Shown here in pieces: positions 12,201 through 24,200 of a DNA stretch of 64,000 bases. Each line of letters begins with the position of its first letter. The first letter of the stretch is position 1. The notes under the pieces are model-generated. The model was given only the letters and a program-made list of their open reading frames with translations. It searched no databases and was not told the DNA's origin. The translations under genes and the position numbers were made by a program. Source of the DNA: Beroe forskalii (taxonomy: Eukaryota; Ctenophora; Nuda; Beroida; Beroidae); contig WFMF01000130.1 in NCBI GenBank assembly GCA_011033025.1, forward strand, positions 363,982 to 427,981. Reading direction: 5' to 3'.

Positions 12201-15200
12201 CAGACTCTAGGAAGCGTCTGGGCACCTTCCTGGGAGTGTTTGTTCCCTATTCCCACTAAACTCCCTATTCCCTTTTCACAGGACCTGCTCCCACAGACTC
12301 TAGGAAGCGTCTGGGCACCTTCCTGGGAGTGTTTGTTCCATGTTCCCTCAGTATGTTCAGTGCTATCCTCTTCCTCCGTATGGGATACATCGTGGGATTC
12401 GTGAGTGTTGTTTTCATTGCGTATTCAGTGCTTCAGTGTTCCTTAAGTTTGCATATTATATTCAGTGTTCCGGTCGGTTTGCATATTATATTCAGTGTTC
12501 CGGTCGGTTGTCGATCGATTTTTGCGCTATCGATACATCTAATGAAATAAGCAGGCAATGAGTAGGATAGAATTTGTGTCAACTTCTATGAGAGTATTAT
12601 AAGGAAGTTGACAATTCATTGCATACACCAGACAAACCCATCATCTAAATCTAATCCCCAGGCCGGTGTAATAGAAGCGCTGTTCATGTTTACGATAGCC
12701 TTCTTCATCGTCATGGTAACGATCCTGTCAGTCAGTGCTATCTCCACTAACGGAGCTATAGAGGGGGGAGGAGCGTACTTCATGATCAGCCGCTCCATAG
12801 GTCCCGAGTTCGGGGGAGCTATGGGCATCATCTTCTTCTTCGCACAGCTATTCGCTTCCACGGTATTATTCATCTTATCACGCTTATCTCTTTTCTTGTT
12901 TTCAAGGTGTTTCTTATCATGATGATTTCATATCATGCTTAAGGGGGCAGGGGGGGGGTCTTTGGGGTGACGATGGCCAAAATGGAGTTTTTGGCTAGAG
13001 TAAAAAAACTTCACGGAATGAAAATTTGTTCCTAGCCTAAGTTATGCGATTTTGAAAATCGAATTTGCCTGTAATTACAGTAATACGAAATCAATCGATT
13101 TTTTCTTAAAATCTATCTCCTCCCATTTTTGGAGAATCGTCTTGAAACTTTCCAGATATGTTCTAGGGATTAAAATGAGATTTGTTTAGTAGATTTTTGA
13201 TTTAGGCCTCAGAACCGAAAATATTCGATTTTGAAATTTTGAGGTGCCAAATTTTGATGATTTTTGGCAGGTTCGAAATTTCAAAATCGAATATTTTCGG
13301 TTCTGAGGCCTAAATCAAAAATCTACTAAACAAATCTCTTCATTTTAATCCCTAGAACATATCTGGAAAGTTTCAGGACGATTCTCCAAAAAATGTAGGA
13401 GGAGATAGATTTTTAAGATCATTTTCGGCAAATCGCGATTGAATTTCGCGCGCGTACTGTAATTACAGGCAAATTCCGATTTTCAAAATCGCATAACTCA
13501 GGCTAGGAACAAGCTTTTTCACTCCGTGAAGTTTTTCTGGTAGCTACGATGCTCCTCTATCATTTCTAGTCAAAAACTCCATTTTGGCCATCGACACCCT
13601 GAAGACCCCCCCCTGCCCCCTTAAGCTTGTTGTTTCTGTTTGTCAATCCAAAGTTGAAACCCCACTTTAACACTGATCACCCCAATCAGTAACCTCGCCT
13701 CTTACCCCATTCCTCCACCAGGTGTATCTCCTGGGTCTGGTGGATGCCCTCGTGGACTCCTTCGGAAACGAGGGAGGCAACTTCGCCAAAGCTCTGCCTG
13801 AGGAAGGCTACTGGAAGACGTTGTACGGAACAGCGCTACTCTTCCTCATGCTATTCGTTGTTATCATCGGCGCAGAGGTGAGTGAACTTCAAGGAAAACA
13901 AGTGTTTGAGGTGTCTGTCTACTCGACATGATTCTGCCCTTCAGATCACTAACTCACTAATTACTGTTGACAATCTGTTAATCTTTAAAACTCATTCTAA
14001 CTTCGATCTAACTAAAATCTAAATAGCCCTTCAAAATTGTCCCCTTTCTCTTTTTCTCGTCCATAGTTTTTTTCCAAAATGTCCATACCAAATTCCATAC
14101 CTCACTCCTGTTTGTGTTTGCAGGTGTTCGCGAAGACTAACCTGATAATCTTCGTCATCGTGCTAATCACCCTCGTAGTGGACATTGTCAACTTCTTCGT
14201 CCAAGAGCCCATCACGGTGAGAACTGAGAAAATTGGGGTTTTTAGATTTGAGTCCATTTAAAAGTTTGAAATTCTGAAAAGGTTCAGAGATTCTGGACTA
14301 CCTAACACTTCAACAGATAAACAGGAAGCGAAGGACAAATCTCTGATCAGGTGTAGGAGCTCGTGTTCCGAGGTTATCTGCTGCCACTGGAGATTATGAT
14401 AGAGTGATAGGAACGAGTCCCATACAGCCATACTACACCTTTGGCTTGAATACCATACATAATATTATACACTTTTTACATTGTAGATATTCAAATTTCA
14501 CATCTATACAGACATACAATGGCGAGTGTTTACAGTGCAATGGAGCACTGTACACCACCAATACAGTGTCCTTTTCACTGCTATCCGTGTAGACTGTAGT
14601 GCTACATTGTGTAATTTCAGCATTCCACCACACTTGACATCTCCTCATCTTTTGTGTGCCAATTATAATATAGATTGAGTACAATACCTATTACCTAGAA
14701 TATATATTTTGAGTAATGAGCGGTAGAGTACAAAGGTATTGTATTGTAGGTTTGCAGCAATATTTACTTATTTACATTGCATCATGTCAGGGCGCTGGCG
14801 TGATCAATCAAAACTTTTCAAATGATCTCATTTTATCTAAACAACTTATATTCTATTGGATTCATAATATTCTCATGATTATTTAAACCTTACAAATATA
14901 CGTAGGATAAAGGAATTTTCCTTGATTTTAGATACTTTTGATGAGTCACATAGGTGACGAGATCACTGTTCAGCCTACATGCTTACACGTAGAAATGTTG
15001 TGAGCATGTAGGTTCCTACTACATGATGGACTCATGTCATCGTACTAGGTGTAGTAGCCTCATCAACATATGTGTAGCATACACTATCATAGGTCTACAC
15101 TCTTCAACAATAATAATACGATATCAAAATGTGTGAGTGTGGTGTTATGTCATCTGGACTTAAGCTTGTAAAGAATACGTACATGATCTTGTCATTTAAT

Positions 15201-18200
15201 CAGGAGAATAATCAATGTACGGTTGGGATAATAAGCTGATATTATTATCTTACACAATATTAATTGATGAATGTAGGTGAACTGGAGTTTGTTTCGTAAT
15301 GACCCCATTCCCTCATTCCTCAGGACCTTCACCCTCCGTCTGACAACACGCTACTCAACTCTACAGTAAACCTCACCTACACCAGTTGGAGTACCGACAC
15401 CTTCGATGAGAACAGGTAATAACTTGTGTGGAACAGGAACTACACTATCGACTACCACTATCCAGTGTCCCCAACTCCCCTCCTTCCCACTATTACCCAC
15501 ATTACCTCACTCCCCCTTGCTCCCTATCACTTCTTCTTTTCCTCAGGAGCAGGAACTACAAATTATCGTCTACACCAATGTCCCGTCCCGTCCCTACTCC
15601 CACATTACACTCCCACTCCCCCTCACTCCCACTCCTCTCCCCCTTCCCACTCCCTCTCACTCCCACTCCACTTCCTCTCCCCCTCCCCCTAAATCTCACT
15701 CCCTTTCACTCCCTTATTCCCTCACAGGAACAGGAACTACACTATCGACTACACCACTTCCTCTCCCCACTCCCCTCCCACTCCCACTCCCCTCACTCCC
15801 ACTACCCCTCCTTCCCACTCCCCTAACTCGCACTTCCCCTCACTCCCACTCCTTCCCACTCCCACTCCTTCCCACTCCCACTCCTTCCCACTCCCCCTCA
15901 CTCCCATTACCCCTCCTTCCCACTCCCCTAACTCCCACTTCCCCTCCTTCCCACTCCCACTCCTTCCCACTCCCACTCCTCCCCACTCCCCCTGACTCCC
16001 ACATTCCCTCACAGGAACAGGAACTACACTATCGACTACACCCACTCCCTCCCCCTCCCTGCCCCCCTCCCTCCCACCCCTCACCCCACTCCCCTCACCC
16101 CACCCCACATTCCCTCACTCCCACTCCCTACACTCCCACTCCCCCTCACCTCCTCCCCCCCACCCCACTCCCTCACTCCCTCCCCCATCACCCTCCCCCC
16201 ACTCCTCTCCCCCTCACTCCTCCCCCTCACCCCATTCCCCCTGACCCCCACTCCTCAGTCCTCTCCCCCTAACTCCCTCATTCCCTCACAGGAACAGGAA
16301 CTACACTATCGACTACACCACTCTCCCCTCCCAATCCCACTCACTCCCACTCCACCTCCTTCCCACTCCCACTCCTTCCCACTCCCCCTAACTCCCACAT
16401 TCCCTCACAGGAACAGGAACTACACTATCGACTTCACCAATCTCCCTCCCTGCTCCCCCTCTCTCCCACTCCCTCTCACTCCCACTCCCCCTCACTCCGA
16501 CTCCCTCTCACTCCCACTCCCCCTCCCCCCTAACTCCCCCTCCCCCTCACTCCTCTCCCCCTCACTCCCACTCCCTCTCACTCCTCTCCCCCTCACTCCT
16601 CTCCCCCTCACTCCTCTCCCCCTCACTCCTCTCCCCCTCACTCCCATTCCCCCTGACCCCCACTCCTCTCCCCCTAACTCCCTCATTCCCTCTCAGGAAC
16701 AGGAACTACACTATTGACTACACCACGATGCGAGGCACATCCTTCCACTCCCACTCCCCCTCCTTACCACTCCCCCTAACTCCCTTATTCCCACACAGGA
16801 ACAGGAACTACACTATCGACTACACCACGATGCGAGGCACATCCTTCCAGGTGGTGTTTGCTGTCCTCTTTACCGGATACACGGGGGTGTTCGCTGGTTC
16901 CAACATGTCTGCAGACCTCAAAAACGCCAGCAAGTGAGTAAAAGGGTTTTTTTGGTGTGGAGTTGTAGCCATCATTGCAACTAGAAGAAGAATGGATGAA
17001 GTCTATTTGGACTGTTGAAATAGGGATAAAGAATTGTTTATCTAGCACTAAAATATTTCAGTGGGCCCATTTCAGTAGTACAATGTGTACACTGTGTAAT
17101 CTTTAGTGAATCGTGTATTGGACTTGAAAAAAAAAACTAAGTACAGCTGGAAATGTTTGGGATAGTAGTAGAGAATCAGTAATTTCTTAATTTGCACGAT
17201 TTAGGGTGCATTGTTTTACTTGAATGTTATATCCTGCTTCCATCCAGGTCTATCCCTGTGGGTACGATAGCTGCATGTACCTTCAGCTACATCATATACG
17301 TGTTTCTCGTGATATTCATAGCCTTCACCTCATCAAGGGTAAGACTTTAAACTTTTAAAGGAATAAGATAGTATCGTTGGTAGAATTATAAGATCATAAG
17401 ATCTGAATATTCGTCCCACATATGACATGACTTTCATGAGGTCAAACTTAACCCTGTCACCTGCACCAGGCACTACTGACTACAGTCCACGCTACTCGTC
17501 TAACTGATTATGACAATTCTTTTCGCAGTTGTTGCTGCAAAACGATTTCCTGTTCCTGGAACACATCTGTACAGTACCTGGCATCACCACTGCTGGGACC
17601 CTCTGTGTTACCTTCTCCGCTTCTCTCAGTACCTTCATCGGAGCAAGTCGGATTTTAGGTGCGTGTTTGTAGGCCGTACGATACATCTATCATGTACATT
17701 TATCTTTTTATTTCATTCCCTGTTTCTCAGGCATAATTTGTAATATTACTATGTTAGGAAAAATTTTACAACTTTACCTTCAACTCAGCTCTGTTATGAT
17801 CAATTTGCTATGTATCGGCCCCGCGATGCGGGAATGAACTCTTGTAGCAGATCCAGTTTCTTTTAATTTCAAGTGGTGACTGGTGCGCAGTGCACTACAC
17901 AGCACTACGGCACACGTCTTGTACAGTTGTAATATGTACTACTATTTTGATGCTCACTACAAGTGACGTTGCATTTTATATGGTCTACTCACTTATGTCT
18001 TGGGAAATTTTTTAATTCACAGTCACTTCAAGGGCCAATGGTATCATGTATGAGTAGTGATGTCATCAACAATCAAGGAGCCCTCAATCTTTCAATTTAT
18101 TACGGAAAAAGGGCCAAAAAACCGAAATGACAAACGTTTGTTTCTTTATTACTAGTTTATTGTAAAAGTCAAATCTTACTATCTTAGATGAAATAAATCA

Positions 18201-21200
18201 GTTTTAAATTGAGACTTGAGGTACGTATATCTCGAACTTGTTCAAGTTTTTATCATCGATCTGTAAATTGAGAAATTGGAATGTTAACGCTCAACTGGCA
18301 AAGTGGCAAACTCCTTACAGAGGCGTTAGCACTGGACGACATTCTAACATTCAATCCCCCTTACAGAGGCGTTAGCACTGGACGACATTCTAACATTCAA
18401 TCCCCCTTACAGAGGCGTTAGCACTGGACGACATTCTAACATTCAATCCCCTTACAGAGGCGTTAGCACTGGACGACATTCTAACATTCAATCCCCCTTA
18501 CAGAGGCGTTAGCACTGGACGACATTCTAACATTCAATCCCCTTACAGAGGCGTTAGCACTGGACGACATTCTAACATTCAATCCCCCTTACAGAGGCGT
18601 TAGCACTGGACGACATTCTAACATTCAATCCCCCTTACAGAGGCGTTAGCACTGGACGACATTCTAACATTCAATCCCCCTTACAGAGGCGTTAGCACTG
18701 GACGACATTCTAACATTCAATCCCCTTACAGAGGCGTTAGCACTGGACGACATTCTAACATTCAATCCCCTTACAGAGGCGTTAGCACTGGACGACATAC
18801 TAACATTCAATCCCCCTTACAGAGGCGTTAGCACTGGACGACATTCTAACATTCAATCCCCCTTACAGAGGCGTTAGCACTGGACGACATACTAACATTC
18901 AGTCCCCCTTACAGAGGCGTTAGCACTGGACGACATTCTAACATTCAATCCCCCTTACAGAGGCGTTAGCACTGGACGACATTCTAACATTCAATCCCCC
19001 TTACAGAGGCGTTAGCACTGGACGACATTCTAACATTCAATCCCCTTACAGAGGCGTTAGCACTGGACGACATACTAACATTCAATCCCCCTTGTTAGCA
19101 CTGGACGACATTCTAACATTCAATCCCCCTTACAGAGGCGTTAGCACTGGACGACATTCTAACATTCAATCCCCCTTACAGAGGCGTTAGCACTGGACGA
19201 CATTCTAACATTCAATCCCCTTACAGAGGCGTTAGCACTGGACGACATTCTAACATTCAATCCCCCTTACAGAGGCGTTAGCACTGGACGACATTCTGGG
19301 ACAGCTGTTAGTGTTGGTGAAGAAGGGCAGGTCCAGACAAGGGAACCCCTGGGTGGCAGTCGTCGTGTCGTGGATCTTCATTCAGGTATTTTACGTTGTA
19401 GGATGTAGGTTGCTTTCAAGTATTGTAGGTTGCCTCCATAATTAAAGCAATGTTGGGAGGATGCCACCTGATTTATTATATTGTGTCTATTGCTTTTAAG
19501 CCATATTTGTTGCAATAATAGTGACAAGTCTGACGATGCCTAAAAGCATTAATTATAGGAGGATGAATAGGAGTATAGTAGTCTCACGACAAGTTTTTAC
19601 CGATTTAAAGGGTAGTACTATATGCGTAGAGTCGTGTTCTACACGCGTTTTATATCATGTGTTTGTTATGTTTTATATCATGTGTTTGTTATAAATACAC
19701 ATCTACGCGACCTTTGCTTTTGCGTTACAAAAATGTGCATATCTCCGAGGTTTTTTGAGCAAACTTGATGAAACTTTCAGGATATCTAGAGCTTTATAAA
19801 AGAAACATCTCAGTGAAGTTTAGATTTATTTTTGAGCTCCAGAAGCGGAGTTATGACCGAAAAGCCAGTTGTTAAGCGGTAACTTTAAAACAAAACACCG
19901 GTTTATTTATCATATCTCAATTTCTGAGGGTTAGAAATGTTAGCTACTCCAGGAATGTATTGGTCATATCTTGCCCGTAATATCCTGAAAATTTGATCAA
20001 AATTGCTCAAAAAACGGCTGAGTTATGCGCTTTTTTGTTATGTCTAAACAAGCATTTTGCTTATTACCATATAAGGTAATGTGTGCTTGTTGTGTACAGG
20101 GTGTGTCTTGTATACACCGTTCGACTACTATAGTACTTTAGAGGCTCAAACTCACCGCAGAAATATGATTTAGAGCACTCGGCTCAGCTTCGCTTCGCCT
20201 CGCACTCTAAATTATTTAAATGTCTCCAGCTGCGCTGTCGACATTTAAATATTATATAGAGCCCTGCTCTCGCAGGGCTCTATATTGTCTGCGTGTTCGT
20301 CTTACGCCTCTAAAGTACATATAGGAGCTGTCTAGACTAGTCTTTATAAAGAGGAATTCTGTAGATTCCAGTTGCTACAGACAGCAATGTTCATTCCTCA
20401 TGATATCTTTTATGAAGGGACAGACAATGTGTAAACCACACACAGTCACATACATACCTGTAGTACAAAGTGGTGTGCAGTGTACTTAGCTTACACACAG
20501 GCACATTCCTCTAGATAGTAGACAGTGGTGTGTATTGTGTAGTGTACACAGTAACACATAGTACATACCTTCTGTACACAGTGGTGTGTATACCTTCTAC
20601 ATGGTGCACTTTAGTCGTTACTCCTTGACACACACACACTTATTGCTGAGGCGTGGTGGTAGCGAGGTTTTCATGTTGATTATACTACGCAATGATATGA
20701 TCACTCATCACTGGTTTATTATTAGAAGCAAAGTACTAAAGGTCCACTGGTTTAGTGAAGGAATTGGTCAGAGATTTAGAAATGGATTGTGGCCAATGAA
20801 AAATCGGCTTTCAGTGAGGAATGTAGGAATTTGATAAATCATCTCAGACATAATCTTAATATTGTGTCTAACAGTCATAATAAGATAATAGATTGATCTG
20901 TACCTACAACAAGGATTTTCACTGGGTTCACCAGGTTAATTAGGCGCATACCCAATCAATAACCAAGTACCTACTGTTGTGACAAATATTCTGCCAATCA
21001 GCTGTTACTGAGCTGGTGTTTTTAATCGTGATTCAAAAAGTGATGATGAATTTTGACCGGAACAAAAAAATTACACCTGTGTTGAGTCAAAATGTATAGA
21101 TGTTGCAGCTGTATTACTCAATTTTAGATTTGCGCACACTAGAGAGAATTTAGATTTTAATCAGCTAATTCCAAGTATTAGAATAGTCTCATGTTTCCGA

Positions 21201-24200
21201 TTGAAGTGTACCGTCTCCTTTAACAGCCCCTGAAGCCCTGAGAATCTATCACTCACTTGTTGCAATCCACAATGTCTGATGGGCACACATTGCGCAGTGT
21301 GCACTTTATTCATCCTAAAAAGTAGAGAATTATCTAGAATGTTGCACAACACCTATTTCACAAGTAACAGCTTGAGGGCTGTCCAGGATGATTATTATCT
21401 TAATATGATCCTGAAACACACAGACATTAACCTTAATCAGAGATGCAGGCTAGAAACTAAGCTGTACGGCGCAGCTTAGGTAGATTCTCCTCTAAAATGT
21501 GCCATTAAGTGTACTTTTATACCGCGTAAATTGTTGGCGGATTCCTCAGAAATTAAGGGAGTCTAGTCAGAAAAATTGACGTATCATTGAATTTGAATTT
21601 CAAGCAAATCCCATGAGTTCAATCTTGAACGTTCCAAACTGAGCTTCGCAACATACCTTGACTAAATACCCCTCAGGCGCTACTGTTTGTCGGATCCCTT
21701 AACTTGATCGCCCCCTTTGTGACCACCTTCTCTCTTCTGACGTACGCCGTGGTGAACATGGCGTGTCTTGCCCTCGACCTGGCAGGAGCCCCCAACTTCA
21801 GACCTACTTTCTGCTACTTCAACAAGTACTCTTCCCTGGTAAGTTAACGAGAATTTGAGTGCGGATCATTTCCTTGTGAGGTTGTGTTTAGTAAGTAAGT
21901 AGGCAAGGAATCATTCAATGAATAATGGCAGCCGGGAGATATGCGTCTGCTGGTATCAAGCATCTACTTTATTAAAAGCCTCGACTTAGTAAGTCAGTAA
22001 CTTACTAACTTTATAACCTGCTGACTTTGTAGCTTACGATCTTTGTAACTTACTGACTTATTAACTTACTGACTTAATAGATAAGTAACTAGTTAAGTAG
22101 TTATGTAACTTGCTGCCACTTCAGATCGGGTTCGTGTCGAGTATCGTGATGGCTTTCATTGTGAACCCAGTGTATGCCAGCACCTCCTTCGCTATCTCCG
22201 TAATGCTCTTCATCTTCATCATGTTCCGCACTCCAGGGTCCTCCTGGGGCTACATCAGCCAGGCCCTCATCTTCCATCAGGTTAGTGGGGCTACACCAGC
22301 CAGGCCCTCATCTTCCATCAGGTTAGTGGGGCTACACCAGCCAGGCCCTCATCTTCCATCAGGTTAGTGGGGCTACACCAGCCAGGCCCTCATCTTCCAT
22401 CAGGTTAGTGGGGCCACCAGCCAGGCCCTCATCTTCCATCAGGTTAGTGGGGGCTACATCAGCCAGGCCCTCATCTTCCATCAGGTTAGTGGGGCTACAT
22501 CAGCCAGGCCCTCATCTTCCATCAGGTTAGTGGGGCTACACCAGCCAGGCCCTCATCATCCTTCCATCAGGTTAGGTAGGGGGCTACATCAGCCAGGCCC
22601 TCATCTTCCATCAGGTTAGTGGGGCTACACCAGCCAGGCCCTCATCTTCCATCAGGTTAGTGGGGCTACATCAGCCAGGCCCTCATCTTCAATCAGGTTA
22701 GTGGGGCTACACCAGCCAGGCCCTCATCTTCCATCAGGTTAGTGGGGCTACATCAGCCAGGCCCTCATCTTCCATCAGGTTAGTGGGGCTACATCAGCCA
22801 GGCCCTCATCTTCCATCAGGTTAGTGGGGCTACATCAGCCAGGCCCTCATCTTCCATCAGGTTAGTGGGGCTGTCAGCCAGGCCCTCATCTTCCATCAGG
22901 TTAGTTGGGCTTCATCAGCCAGGCCCTCATCTTCCATCAGGTTAGTGGGGCTACATCAGCCAGGCCCTCATCTTCCATCAGGTTAGTGGGGCTACATCAG
23001 CCAGGCCCTCGTCTTCCATCAGGTTAGTCCTACTTCTTATACCCCCCTCCTATACATAACCGCTTTTATACATAGGCCCCTATGAACAGATTAAGGGATT
23101 CCCTTTATTTACTTATTTAAGGAAAAGCCTCCACAAAGCCCTCCTCCCCCACCCTCACTCACACCCCAATTAAAACCCTCCTCCCCTCGGCCCTCACCCT
23201 CACTCACACCCCAATTAAAACCCTCCTCCCCTCACCCTATCTCTCTCAGGTCAGAAAGTACCTGCTGATGCTGGACTCCCGGAAGGACCACGTAAAGTTC
23301 TGGAGACCCAGTATCCTGTACATCTGCAAGAACCCCAGGTCATGCATCCCTGCGCTGTCCTTCCTCAATGACATGAAGAAGGGAGGGTTGTATGTTATCG
23401 GGACAAACATCTGTGGGGACATCAGTGAAACAGGTATAATATTCCTTTCTCCCATCTAGATATCTACTCACTTTTTAAATCATCTTAAAAACTGTGATTT
23501 TACATTATTTGTAAGATGCCTAACAAATACAATGTTCTCCACCAAAAACAAATTTGAACTACCAACGCGATATATACTGTTTTCGTCTTTTCATGTGCAA
23601 ATCTGAAAAAATCGTTTATTTCACAGGATTTGTTAAGAAGATAGAAGAGTGGAATCAGGCTTGGTTGAGCTTGGTTCACATGCTCGAGATTAAAGCTTTT
23701 GTGGAAACAACTGTTGATCAGAATATCAGAAATGGTGCCCTCAACTTAATCATGGTAAGCGTGATGACCCGAATCAATGATTAAATGATTGATTAAAAAG
23801 TGTGATAGTTAAGTTTTAAGTTAAAAATTTTCATAAGAAGTCCGAACAGGTGTACCATTATCACTCTGTAAGAGAACCTTCTGTTTTACGTTATATCGAA
23901 TTACAGATTCACAGTCCCTTGGGGATTATCAATAAGGTGTTTTCAACAAGTGAAAAACTTATGATCTTAATATCACTTGGCGAAGTGGTTAGGGAAGGAA
24001 GGGCTGGTCAGTGGTCATCACTACTTCAATGGTCAATGAAGGCGTGGTGAGAGTTGGTTGACAGATAAATTGCAAGTTTTGAATTAACAATCGTTCATCC
24101 CGCAGTATTCTCATCTTCGTCGTGTGGCTTGCATTACGTCTGCTTGATATCAGTCATCTTATTCTATTCAGAGGCCTTTGATTACGCCAAAACGCCTACT

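Larger units (their letters stand above)
15400..19300 (+). repeat. Right arm of the large inverted duplication
   Basis: Partner of 1-7260 (see that entry), containing SLC12A9 exons 7-9 and the arrays before exons 7 and 10 in the functional orientation. The loop between the arms, about 7.3-15.4 kb, holds exons 1-6. Confidence 0.9.

Noticed and set aside
12616-12873. Minus-strand 85-residue open frame
   Set aside because: Exact antisense of SLC12A9 exon 3.
15406-16272. 288-residue Ser/Pro/His-rich open frame
   Set aside because: Translation of CT-rich satellite that lies in SLC12A9 intron 6; the other frames are equally open.
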